Source: Thiothrix sp.
GTDB taxonomy: Bacteria; Pseudomonadota; Gammaproteobacteria; Thiotrichales; Thiotrichaceae
Assembly: GCA_020442915.1 (NCBI GenBank)
Contig: JAGRJD010000113.1
Location: 1-44,977, forward strand
Direction of reading: 5' to 3'
DNA: 44,977 nucleotides
The notes below the pieces were generated by a model. It was not told the origin of the DNA and made no database searches. It saw only the letters and a program-made list of their open reading frames with translations. Numbering within the stretch: position 1 is the stretch's first letter; every line of letters begins with the position of its first letter. Positions 8,020 to 15,786 of this stretch are shown here, one piece after another. The position numbers and the translations under genes are program-made.

Positions 8020-8727
8020 ATGCGTTTCAACCAATCGCTTTTACCTGCAGTCGGGCTGGTAGCCGCAAGCCTGCTGTCAGGCAATGCCCTCGCCGCCAAC
8101 TGCAGCATCTCTTATTACTGCTATCAGACCATGACACCGGACAAGGAAACCCAGGCCCGGCAGGTTGAACTCAACCGCCGCATTCTGTCCCGCTCCAGCC
8201 AGCAGGTTCAGCGCCAGAACAATCCCCAGCCCACGGCAACCCGCGTCGCCCGCCAGCAACCGGCCCAGGCGACACAGGCACAACAGCAGCGACTGGCCCG
8301 TCAGCGCGCCGAACAGCAACGTCAGCAGCAGCTCGCTCGCCAGCGTGCCGAACAGCAACGCCAGCAGCAGCTCGCTCGCCAGCGCGCCGAACAGCCCCGG
8401 ACCACCACACCGCCGGCCAATCCGATCAGTCAGGCACAGCGTCAGGCCGCCATGGAACGTGCACGCCGGCAACAACAGGCAGCAGCGTCAGCCAGCCGCC
8501 AGCCCACGGCAAGGGAGGTGGAGCGTACCATTCCGACCCGGTTCACCCCCGATAATATCGAGCGCACCACCGAATCCTGTGATGTCTTGAAGCGCAAGAT
8601 TCAGGAACTGAACCGCCAGGCAGTGCTGGAATCCCAGAACCAGTCACGGGATGCCGCCGTACGGCTGTTCCGGGTGGTGGCACAGCTGACCAGCGAGGGC
8701 AAGAAACAGAACTGCTCCGGCCTGTGA
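8020..8727 (+). CDS. Secreted Gln/Arg-rich tandem-repeat protein of unknown function
   Basis: I do not recognise this family. The 235-residue product has a clear signal peptide (residues 1-25, ending GNALA) and then a short Cys-containing start, NCSISYYCYQ. The middle (about 60-170) is rich in Gln, Arg and Ala and carries three tandem 13-residue units built on QQQLARQRAEQQR (DNA 8284-8400, 39 bases each, nearly identical). This predicts a long charged helix or coiled coil. A less repetitive C-terminal part has two more Cys (ESCDVLKRK and QNCSGL), so disulfide bonding between the ends is possible in the periplasm. I use the ATG at 8020, preceded by AAAGGAAAGGAAAC. It stands alone between two hairpins. 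Confidence 0.75.
   Translation: MRFNQSLLPAVGLVAASLLSGNALAANCSISYYCYQTMTPDKETQARQVELNRRILSRSSQQVQRQNNPQPTATRVARQQPAQATQAQQQRLARQRAEQQRQQQLARQRAEQQRQQQLARQRAEQPRTTTPPANPISQAQRQAAMERARRQQQAAASASRQPTAREVERTIPTRFTPDNIERTTESCDVLKRKIQELNRQAVLESQNQSRDAAVRLFRVVAQLTSEGKKQNCSGL
8284..8400 (+). repeat. Three 39-bp tandem repeats inside the Gln/Arg-rich gene
   Basis: Units 8284-8322, 8323-8361 and 8362-8400 each encode 13 residues of the pattern QQ-x-LARQRAEQ-x-R. Units 2 and 3 differ by only a few bases, which suggests recent duplication and possible copy-number variation between strains without a frameshift. Confidence 0.85.
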
Positions 8728-8759
8728 GCCTGTCGGTATCAGGTTCTGTCCGTGCTCGA

Positions 8760-8789
8760 CGGGCATCAGCCCACTGGGGTTGATGCCCG
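8760..8789 (+). terminator. Rho-independent terminator between convergent genes
   Basis: CGGGCATCA (8760-8768) pairs with TGATGCCCG (8781-8789), and CCC/GGG inside the loop can extend the stem. GTTTAG follows on the plus strand. It lies between the plus-strand repeat gene (ends 8727) and the minus-strand DUF4340 gene (ends 8804), so it can serve both. Confidence 0.65.
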
Positions 8790-8803
8790 GTTTAGTGTGT
8801 GCC

Positions 8804-9856
8804 TCAGTGAGTCTCTGATGCAGCGGGTGGTGTGGTTTCAGCCGTCGGGACTTCAGCTGCCGGTGCCATCAGCAGTTTGTCTGGCGTCAGGTTTTCAACC
8901 AGTGCAGTAGCCACATAGGCGGGAATCTGAAAATACTCCCCCCGGTCTGACACCTTGAGCACGTAGTCATCCCCTGTCTGCAGCTTGCCGAAGGCATATG
9001 CACGGCTGTCGCCACCTTCCCGCTCCAGCGTCAGGGTCAATACCGGCTGGCCCAGCCCGTATTCCGCTCTGGCTTCCCTGCCCAGCACCTGGGTAAAACG
9101 CAGGTTGAGCAGGGCGGTGAGACGCTCATTGACAGCCGCCTGATTCACCAGTTTGCCGTCCGGCAGCGAGTCGGCTTTCCACAGCACCGCACTGGCAGCC
9201 TGATCCGGTCCGCCGGCAGCAACCGTACCACCGGCCTCCTTTTCCAGGCTCAGGCCGGCAAGCTTCAGGGCCTTGACCCCTGCCTCCGGTAGCTGCAGCA
9301 CGGCCTTGTCCTGCCAGTCCGCCACGTTCACCGGTGCATCATAACTGCCAATATCGGCGGTATAGACCGCACCTTGACCCGGCACCCGTACATGACTCTG
9401 GCGCACACCGGCTCCACTGCCCAGATACAGGCCGGCCAGTTCGGTATCCCCCTTTTTCAGCACGATATGCCGTTCAAAGTCAGCATCAGCAACCTTGAAA
9501 CGCCGCAGGGCATCCTCACTGATACTGACCGCAAGCCCGTGCTCCAGCCCGGACAGCTTGCCCAGCAGTGCACTGACCTTGCCCTGATCGGCGGGAAAAC
9601 CGTCTGCTGTCTGCCACTGCCGCTCTTTGCGGATCAGGCTTACCGTCCCGGAATCCGTGCTGCCATTGCCCTCCCCCTGATCAGCAACCCCGCTGATCTG
9701 CAAACTGTCCACCTGGGTACTGTCAAAGTCCAGCAGCCTGCCGGTGGGTGAGGTGCTGGCCACCTGCGGGCCGTTCATGCCGGTATATGCCGTCAGTCCC
9801 AGCTGCAGCAGGGCAAGCACCGCCAGGATTCCGATCCATGTCTGCATTGTTTTCAC
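8804..9856 (-). CDS. DUF4340 domain protein of a Gld-like ABC system
   Basis: The 350-residue product has one N-terminal membrane anchor (MQTWIGILAVLALLQLGLTAYTG) and a large extracytoplasmic part with repeated segments of the DUF4340 type, such as LLDFDSTQVDSLQISG, LIRKERQWQTADGFPADQGKVSALLGKLSGL and DFERHIVLKKGDTELAGLYLGSG. It lies 3 bases downstream of the permease/GldG-like gene and is the third member of the operon. DUF4340 genes usually accompany ABC-2 transporters of the GldA/GldF/GldG kind. The molecular role is unknown; a periplasmic accessory subunit is the inference. Confidence 0.8.
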   Translation of the reverse strand: MKTMQTWIGILAVLALLQLGLTAYTGMNGPQVASTSPTGRLLDFDSTQVDSLQISGVADQGEGNGSTDSGTVSLIRKERQWQTADGFPADQGKVSALLGKLSGLEHGLAVSISEDALRRFKVADADFERHIVLKKGDTELAGLYLGSGAGVRQSHVRVPGQGAVYTADIGSYDAPVNVADWQDKAVLQLPEAGVKALKLAGLSLEKEAGGTVAAGGPDQAASAVLWKADSLPDGKLVNQAAVNERLTALLNLRFTQVLGREARAEYGLGQPVLTLTLEREGGDSRAYAFGKLQTGDDYVLKVSDRGEYFQIPAYVATALVENLTPDKLLMAPAAEVPTAETTPPAASETH

Positions 9857-9859
9857 TGC

Positions 9860-12802
9860 TCAAACCTCCGCCAGAAGCTGCTCGTATTGCTGCTGCCGGC
9901 GCTGCCGGGCCAGTCTGCGCCAGGCCCAGACCAGAACCAGCCCGCCCAGGGCCAGCGCATAGTTCAGGTACTCCCAGAACAGGCGCGTACCCTGCTGCAT
10001 CGGTTTCAGGGTGCGGGCAAACTGGGCCCGGCTGCGGATGGCCATCAAGCCCTCGTCATCCAGCGACCAGTCGATGGCATTCTGCAGAAACTCCAGCGGA
10101 CGGGTGTAAACCGACCCCTGGCCTTGGGAAGCCAGATCAATCACGTCATCAGTGGCAAAGGTGTTGCTGGCCACCAGAATCAGGCGTGCAGAGTCGGAAG
10201 AGTGGTCAATCACACCCGATACCACGGTTTTTGCCGGTGCTTCAGCCGGGTCAGTGCCATCAGCATCCTCCGCACTCGCATCACCAGCCGGCTTGTCAGC
10301 CTCGCTATCCGGGCCATCAGCGGGTGTTGTCTGCACCAGCAGGGGGGAATCCTTGTCCTTGAAATAGGAGGTGAAACGGCCCTTGAGTGCCACTGCCAGC
10401 AGCTGTGAACGGCGCGGGTCTTCCGGTTTGAAACCCTCCGGATAGCGCTGATAATCCGGCAACAGACTGGTATCACTGGAAACCCAGCTTTCCGCCGAGG
10501 AATGCACCAGCTCCTCCACCGTGCGCCCCTGGTTCAGGTCTGCATCCACATCGATCGGGGAGGCCCAGTTCAGGGTCAGCTGCCCCAGTGAGGCCGTCAT
10601 GCTGTTGTCACGATTGAGGCCATCCTGACGCACATCCGGAAAATGCGGATACGGCATCATCTGGATTTCATTCAGGGTCAGCGGCCCGACCTGACGCGGC
10701 ACCGGCACCGGCAGGGCGGCATTCTGCGGGTCCAGCACCATGCTGTCCGCCAGCTTCAGGCCATTGCCGGCCAGCCAGTCCTCCAGCCCGGAAGCATGCT
10801 TTTCGGCGCTGAGGGTATCACTGATGCTGACGTCATAAGGCGAGCTGGCTACCACCACGGCGCCACCCTGCATCAGGAACTGGTCCACGGCAAACAGCTG
10901 CTTTTCCGTCAGTTGTTCCGGTGCCAGCAGCAACAGCAGATCGGCATCCGCCGGGACATGGCCGTCACTGAGGTCGGTATCCTTGAGGCGTACGTTTTCA
11001 GACAGCACCTTGCGCAGGCTTTCATAACGCTTGCCTCCCTGAGGCGGCATGCCCATCTGCATCATCATCGGATTCATGGGCGGAGCGGGTGGCGTCACCA
11101 TGGCCACGGTCTTGAGATAACCGGGTGACATGCGCTGCACCGCCGCTTCGATCGACTGCTTCAGCGCCGCCGGGGTCAGTTCCTCCGGCAGTGGTACCGG
11201 CACCATCTGGCCCTCGCCCTCGATCACCATGTAGAACCAGAATGGCTGCGGGTCAAACAGGCTCACGATCTGGGGGCCAAAGCCGTAATCCTGCTCCAGC
11301 TGCTGCCCCAGTCTGCCGCCGTTGGCATCCGGGTCGGCGAATTCAACCCTGAGCTTGTCACCGGCTTCGGCCTGCAGGTCCTTCAGGGTCTGTTCCAGCC
11401 CGGTACGCAGGTCCGCCAGCTCCACGGGCAGCTGGTCCGGAGCCGACATGTAACCATGGAAGGTCAGTGCCTGCGTCAGGCTGGCAAAGGGGTTGCCACC
11501 GGCCTGATAGGCATTGCCGATCTTGCGCAGTGCACGGGTGATGGCATATTCCGGGTTTTTGAGCAGTACTTCCGGCTCCCCGGTACTGGTGGCCTTGATG
11601 TCGATCAGGTCGTTATAGGACAGGGTTTCAGACTGGTCCCCGTAGGCCAGCACCAGATTGAAATAGGAGTTGACCACACCGGACTCGTAGCGGCTGGCCA
11701 TACGGAACGGCATCGGGCGAATGCCGTACTTTTCGGCGGCCTCCTGCTCCAGTGCCGGATCGGTATGCGGATCGATAAACTCCACCCGCACGTGATCGCC
11801 CCCGGCCACCTGATATTCCTTGAGCAGGTCCTTGAGCTGCGGCACCAGCGGCTCCAGCAGCGGATGGCTCCGGGCCGAGAAATAGCCCCGGATCAGCAGT
11901 GGCTCCTGCAACTGCCCCAGGTACTGGCGCGTGGCATCGGACAGGGAGTAGCTTCTGCCTTCCGTCAGGTCCACACGCGCACTGGCCACCGGGGTGAGCC
12001 AGACATTGCCCAGCAGGAAATTCACGATCATGAGCCCGACCAGCCAGCCCCATTGACGGTGACGCGGGCGCTTGCTATTGCCGGCCCAGCGGATGCGCTC
12101 CAGGCTGTACAGGTTCAGGGTCAGGAAGATGCCGACAATCGACAGGTAATAGTAGAGGTCACGCACATCCAGCACCCCGCGGGTGATGGAATCAAAGCGT
12201 GCGCCGGTTCCGATCAGCTCCAGCACTGAACGGAAACCATAACCGAACAGTGAAGTCAGGGTGCTGGAGCCGATCAGGTAAAATAATCCCGCCACCGCGA
12301 CGGTCAGGATCAGGGCCACAATCGGGTTGTCAGTGCGCGCACTCATGTAAAGCCCGATGGCCACATAGGCTGCCGCCAGAAACAGGCTGGCCAGATAGCC
12401 GCCAATCACCGGCCCCCAGTCCAGCGGCCCCATCAGGGCCACCGTCAGCGACAGTGGCAGGGTCAGCACCAGCGCCAAGGCAACCAGTGCCAGTGCGCCC
12501 AGAAACTTGCCCATGACCAGCTGGAACGGGCTGGCGGAAGAGGTCAGCAGGCTTTCCAGCGTCCCCGCCCGCCGTTCTTCCGACCAGCTGCGCATGGTCA
12601 GGGCGGCTACCAGAAAAATCAGCAGCACTGGCATCCAGTTGAACAGCGGTTTGAGATCGGCGATATTGCGGGCAAAGAAAGCCTCGGCCCAGAAAAAGAT
12701 GAACAGGTTGGCGACCAGAAAGGCGCCCAGAAACAGCCAGGCCGCCGGTGAGGCGAAAAAGCTGTTGAACTCCTTGCGGAATATGGCAAACAGGGCTTTC
12801 AT
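9860..12802 (-). CDS. ABC-2 permease fused to a GldG-like (ABC_transp_aux) domain
   Basis: This large protein (980 residues) joins two units that are separate genes in gliding bacteria. Residues 1-240 are an ABC-2 permease: FAIFRKEFNSFFASPAAWLFLGAF, then RSWSEERRAGTLESLLTSSASPFQLVMGKFLGA and several hydrophobic segments up to LYYYLSIVGIFLTLNLYSLER. A further membrane helix near 255-275 leads into a periplasmic GldG-like region with SYSLSDATRQYLGQLQEPLLIRGYFS, VRVEFIDPHTDPALEQEAAEKYGI and a later domain resembling a glutamine-amidotransferase-like fold, LLLLLAPEQLTEKQLFAVDQFLMQGGAVV. A last helix near the C-terminus precedes a basic, Gln-rich tail. The ATG overlaps the ATPase stop by one base (TGATG). 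The substrate is unknown. Confidence 0.85.
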   Translation of the reverse strand: MKALFAIFRKEFNSFFASPAAWLFLGAFLVANLFIFFWAEAFFARNIADLKPLFNWMPVLLIFLVAALTMRSWSEERRAGTLESLLTSSASPFQLVMGKFLGALALVALALVLTLPLSLTVALMGPLDWGPVIGGYLASLFLAAAYVAIGLYMSARTDNPIVALILTVAVAGLFYLIGSSTLTSLFGYGFRSVLELIGTGARFDSITRGVLDVRDLYYYLSIVGIFLTLNLYSLERIRWAGNSKRPRHRQWGWLVGLMIVNFLLGNVWLTPVASARVDLTEGRSYSLSDATRQYLGQLQEPLLIRGYFSARSHPLLEPLVPQLKDLLKEYQVAGGDHVRVEFIDPHTDPALEQEAAEKYGIRPMPFRMASRYESGVVNSYFNLVLAYGDQSETLSYNDLIDIKATSTGEPEVLLKNPEYAITRALRKIGNAYQAGGNPFASLTQALTFHGYMSAPDQLPVELADLRTGLEQTLKDLQAEAGDKLRVEFADPDANGGRLGQQLEQDYGFGPQIVSLFDPQPFWFYMVIEGEGQMVPVPLPEELTPAALKQSIEAAVQRMSPGYLKTVAMVTPPAPPMNPMMMQMGMPPQGGKRYESLRKVLSENVRLKDTDLSDGHVPADADLLLLLAPEQLTEKQLFAVDQFLMQGGAVVVASSPYDVSISDTLSAEKHASGLEDWLAGNGLKLADSMVLDPQNAALPVPVPRQVGPLTLNEIQMMPYPHFPDVRQDGLNRDNSMTASLGQLTLNWASPIDVDADLNQGRTVEELVHSSAESWVSSDTSLLPDYQRYPEGFKPEDPRRSQLLAVALKGRFTSYFKDKDSPLLVQTTPADGPDSEADKPAGDASAEDADGTDPAEAPAKTVVSGVIDHSSDSARLILVASNTFATDDVIDLASQGQGSVYTRPLEFLQNAIDWSLDDEGLMAIRSRAQFARTLKPMQQGTRLFWEYLNYALALGGLVLVWAWRRLARQRRQQQYEQLLAEV

Positions 12803-13713
12803 CAGGCGGCCTCCTGATTGAGTTCCGAAAATACGGTTTCCAGATTGCGGTGTTCCGGTTGCAGGCTGAACAAGCGGTCACCGGCCTGCTGCACGGCAGC
12901 CGCCACATCGGGAGCGGCATCCGCATCGGCATCCAGCAGGTAGTTGCTGCGCTGTGCGTTGCTCACCCCCGGGGTGACGCCGCGCACCCCCGGCACCCGG
13001 CCCAGATAACCGGCGGCCTGCGGGTTGTTGACGGCCAGCAGCAGACGGTTCCCGGCCTGCAGGGCGTCCAGGCGTGAGTCCACCACCAGCTGGCCGGCGC
13101 GCATGATCAGCACCCGCTCACAGACCGCCTGCACTTCCTGCAGGATATGGGTGGAGATAATGACGGTCGCAGATTCAGCCAGCTCCCGGATCAGGGTGCG
13201 CATCTGGTTGATCTGGGTCGGGTCCAGGCCATTGGTGGGCTCGTCCAGAATGATGATGTCCGGGCTGTGCAGGATGGCCTGTGCCACCCCGACCCGCTGG
13301 CGATAACCGCGTGACAGCGTCTGAATCGTGGCGGTGGCCTTTGCTTTCAGTGCCGTGCGCCGGATGGCCCGCGCCACCGCTCCCTGCCGGGCGGCTTCCG
13401 GTACCCCGTGCAGACTGGCCTGATACAGCAGGTAGTCGATCACGGTCATTTCCGGCCACACCGGGCAGTTTTCAGGCAGATAGCCGATGCGTTGCTGAAT
13501 CCGGCGCCGGTCGGCCTCAATGCTCAGATCATCAATCCGGATACTGCCCGCAGTGGGCTCCAGAAAGCCGGTCATCATCTTCATGATGGTGGTTTTACCC
13601 GCCCCGTTATGCCCCAGCAGGCCGACCACTTCGCCCTGCCGGATTTCAAATGATACGTCATCAACGGCTTTAAACTCACCATAATGACGACTCAGAGCGT
13701 TGATTTTTATCAT
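12802..13713 (-). CDS. ABC transporter ATP-binding protein (GldA-like)
   Basis: The 303-residue nucleotide-binding subunit has Walker A GHNGAGKTT near residue 35, Q-loop GYLPENCPVWPEMTV, signature LSRGYRQRVG and Walker B IIILDEPTNGLDP, followed by the switch His in ISTHILQEV. The C-terminal 80 residues form the extension common in ABC-2 type drug/lipid/gliding ATPases. It is the first gene of a three-gene operon with the fused permease and the DUF4340 protein, and powers that transporter from the cytoplasm. It resembles GldA and the NosF/CcmA-like group; nothing identifies the cargo. Confidence 0.9.
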   Translation of the reverse strand: MIKINALSRHYGEFKAVDDVSFEIRQGEVVGLLGHNGAGKTTIMKMMTGFLEPTAGSIRIDDLSIEADRRRIQQRIGYLPENCPVWPEMTVIDYLLYQASLHGVPEAARQGAVARAIRRTALKAKATATIQTLSRGYRQRVGVAQAILHSPDIIILDEPTNGLDPTQINQMRTLIRELAESATVIISTHILQEVQAVCERVLIMRAGQLVVDSRLDALQAGNRLLLAVNNPQAAGYLGRVPGVRGVTPGVSNAQRSNYLLDADADAAPDVAAAVQQAGDRLFSLQPEHRNLETVFSELNQEAA

Positions 13714-14011
13714 CTTTCCCTCATCATCATCTTGAAACTCAATTGGATTATCCCAAACCTGCTGCCCTCACCGGCGCAACAGGCCAAAGACCCTGCGGAT
13801 ACTGAACGCTGGGTTTTTCTTTTTCAAGGTTGGAGGGGTTACAGATTGTTCATCTTGATTGCCGGACGCAGCCTGATACAGCAGGCTGGCAGACCGGTAC
13901 CGGCGGGCTTTTCAACTTGCCGGCGGGGGTACGGGCGGTACTGACCCGGACATACGCCAGCAATCCTGTCGACGTATGACCGGGTGAAAAAGCGCGGAAC
14001 AAGGCAGCAGG
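13714..14011. other. Intergenic region, no gene seen
   Basis: About 300 bases between the start of the ATPase operon (minus) and the end of the LigC-like gene (minus). It should hold the ABC operon promoter, and an AT-rich stretch (13715-13750) next to the ATPase start fits that. No coding frame with family resemblance, repeat or clear hairpin was seen. Confidence 0.5.
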
Positions 14012-14959
14012 TTACGAGGCCTGCAGCTTCTGCTGCAACAGGTCCAGAGCCTGCATGCAGGGCAGGATCTGCTGCACACTGGCATTGGGTTCACGGCCTT
14101 CACGGATGGCGGCGATGAATTCGCGGTCCTGCAGCTCAATGCCGTTCATGGATACCGCCACCTTGCTGACATCAACGGGGTTGTCCTTGCCATCGGTCAG
14201 GTCGTCATAGCGGGCGATATAGGTGCCATTGTCACCGATGTAACGGAAGAAGGTGCCCAGTGGGCCGTCATTATTGAAGGACAGGGACAGGGTGCAGATG
14301 GCACCGGATTCGGACTTGAGGCCGATGCTCATGTCCATGGCGATACCAAGCTCCGGATGGATCGGCCCCTGCAGGCCCTGTACCGCGACGATGTTTTCAC
14401 CGGTCTGGTAGCGGAACAGGTCCACCGTATGCGCAGCATGGTGCCATAGCAGGTGGTCGGTCCAGCTGCGCGGCTGTCCCAGCGCGTTCAGGTTCTGGCG
14501 TCGGAAGAAATAGGTCTGCACATCCATCTGCTGAATCTTGAGCTCTCCGGCCCTGATTTTGTTGTGCACGTACTGGTGGCTGGGATTGAAACGGCGGGTG
14601 TGCCCGACCATGGCCACCAGCCCGGTTTCCTGCTGCACCTTGCACAGGGCTTCAGCGTCGGCCAGGTTGTCGGACATGGGAATTTCCACCATCACGTGCT
14701 TGCCGGCCCGCAGTACCTGCATGGCCTGGGAGGCATGCATGGCGGTGGGTGAGGTGATGATGGCCGCATCAATACCGGGCCGGGCCAGCGCTTCACCCAG
14801 GTCCAGCGACCAGAACGGAATATTGTACTTTTCTGCCGTGGCCTTGCTGCTTTCTGCAACACCACCAGCCAGACTGGCGATTTCCACGCCATCAATGTTC
14901 TGAAGTGCATCCAGGTGCTTGTGTCCGAATGCGCCTTCTCCAACCATACAGATTTTCAT
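14012..14959 (-). CDS. Gfo/Idh/MocA oxidoreductase, LigC-like (4-carboxy-2-hydroxymuconate semialdehyde dehydrogenase)
   Basis: The 315-residue product has the N-terminal NAD(P)-binding loop VGEGAFGHKHLDAL, the EIP motif (VEIPMSDN, replacing the family EKP), and a long block recalled as diagnostic of LigC: VGHTRRFNPSHQYVHNKI, MDVQTYFFRRQNLN and SWTDHLLWHHAAHTVDLF. LigC oxidises 4-carboxy-2-hydroxymuconate-6-semialdehyde (as its hemiacetal) to 2-pyrone-4,6-dicarboxylate in the protocatechuate 4,5-cleavage pathway. None of the partner genes (ligA/B ring-cleaving dioxygenase, ligI hydrolase) is in this window, so the substrate here is uncertain. GAGGAG precedes the ATG. The match is from memory of the family, not from alignment. 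Confidence 0.75.
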   Translation of the reverse strand: MKICMVGEGAFGHKHLDALQNIDGVEIASLAGGVAESSKATAEKYNIPFWSLDLGEALARPGIDAAIITSPTAMHASQAMQVLRAGKHVMVEIPMSDNLADAEALCKVQQETGLVAMVGHTRRFNPSHQYVHNKIRAGELKIQQMDVQTYFFRRQNLNALGQPRSWTDHLLWHHAAHTVDLFRYQTGENIVAVQGLQGPIHPELGIAMDMSIGLKSESGAICTLSLSFNNDGPLGTFFRYIGDNGTYIARYDDLTDGKDNPVDVSKVAVSMNGIELQDREFIAAIREGREPNASVQQILPCMQALDLLQQKLQAS

Positions 14960-15334
14960 GTAATTTACTCCTCAGGTATGCCATACGCCCCTGATTCTAG
15001 CGGGGCCGGTACGGGGCATCCAGCATGCGGGCCGGTAAATCCGGATTTTGCCCTATCCGTGAAAGGGTTTGTGGGAAAAGTGCAAGGCTGGTGACAGCCG
15101 GGTATCCGACCGCCGGATACTGGCAGCAAAGCCCGCAGCGGCAAGGTGGTCTGTAAAAATGTATCCACTTTGTCAAGGTGGCCAGAGGTATAACAGTGCC
15201 CTCTCCCCGCATTTCTTGCCGCATTACCCGCCGTCTGCACATGCTCAATAAACGCCCGCAACTTGGGCAACACCTGTGAACGCTGCGGGAGCTTACTACG
15301 CTTATTCACGCCGGTGATCCCATAGGACGCGATA
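14960..15334. other. Intergenic region upstream of the LigC-like gene; possible LysR tail remnant
   Basis: These 375 bases hold the promoter and ribosome site of the LigC-like gene at the left end. On the minus strand around 15240-15310, one frame reads GVNKRSKLPQRSQ then VLPKLRAFIEHVQ, which resembles the last residues of many LysR regulators (the 'LPpklRAFIdFl' ending). It lacks any recognisable remainder and could be a decayed regulator end or chance. No RNA gene or repeat was seen. Confidence 0.3.
14994..15022 (-). promoter_or_regulatory. Candidate promoter for the LigC-like gene
   Basis: On the minus strand TAGAAT (complement of 14994-14999) is preceded at 17 bases by TGGATG (complement of 15017-15022). 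The -10 is good (5 of 6), the -35 weak (3 of 6), which would suit an activator-dependent promoter. It lies about 35 bases upstream of the ATG. Confidence 0.35.
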
Positions 15335-15682
15335 TTAAAGCCGGTCCCGAAACATGAAATACACCGCTCCCAGCATGCACAGCCCAGCCCACAGGTAATC
15401 CAGCTTCAACGGCTCACGCAGGTAGAATACTGCAAAGGGGATGAAGACGCCGAGGCTGATGACTTCCTGCAGGATTTTCAGCTGGGCCACGCTGGCGACG
15501 GTATGGCCGATGCGGTTGGCGGGAACCTGCAGCAGGTATTCAAACAGGGCGATGCCCCAGCTGACCAAGGCTGCCACCAGCCAGGGCCGGTGCCCGAGCT
15601 CCTTCAGGTGTGCATACCAGGCGAAGGTCATGAAAACGTTGCTGCATAGCAGCAAAAATACAGTGATGACAAACGGGGGCAC
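15335..15682 (-). CDS. DUF486 (DMT-like) small membrane protein
   Basis: The 115-residue product is a four-helix membrane protein of the DUF486/DMT type: FVITVFLLLCSNVFMTFAWYAHL, WLVAALVSWGIALFEYLLQVPANRIGH, QLKILQEVISLGVFIPFAVFYL and LDYLWAGLCMLGAVYFMFR. The motif 'ALFEYLLQVPANRIG' is strongly typical. I choose the GTG at 15682 (V-P-P-F-V), with GGAG upstream; the open frame extends further upstream but that part has no family resemblance and would add a long hydrophilic leader. Its function is not established; small multidrug-resistance-like transport has been suggested for the superfamily. It is divergent from the aminotransferase gene. Confidence 0.8.
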   Translation of the reverse strand: MPPFVITVFLLLCSNVFMTFAWYAHLKELGHRPWLVAALVSWGIALFEYLLQVPANRIGHTVASVAQLKILQEVISLGVFIPFAVFYLREPLKLDYLWAGLCMLGAVYFMFRDRL

Positions 15683-15727
15683 GATAGGCGAAACTCCACA
15701 ACAGGATGTGCAATTATGCGCTTTGAG

Positions 15728-15749
15728 CCGGCAGGCTGACAGCTGCCGG
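15728..15749. promoter_or_regulatory. Inverted repeat between divergent DUF486 and aminotransferase genes
   Basis: CCGGCAG (15728-15734) and CTGCCGG (15743-15749) form a perfect 7-base inverted repeat with an 8-base spacer. It sits about 40 bases upstream of the aminotransferase ATG and about 45 bases upstream of the DUF486 GTG, so it could be an operator shared by both. Confidence 0.4.
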
Positions 15750-15786
15750 AACGAAAATACCTTTCTTGCCCAGGGGAACGAGACAA

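Noticed and set aside
8284..8400. Possible CRISPR-like repeats
   Set aside because: The units are directly adjacent without spacers and encode in-frame amino-acid repeats inside a gene.
15240..15310. LysR C-terminal remnant on the minus strand
   Set aside because: Only about 25 residues resemble a LysR end and nothing upstream or downstream supports it, so it is mentioned as intergenic content only.
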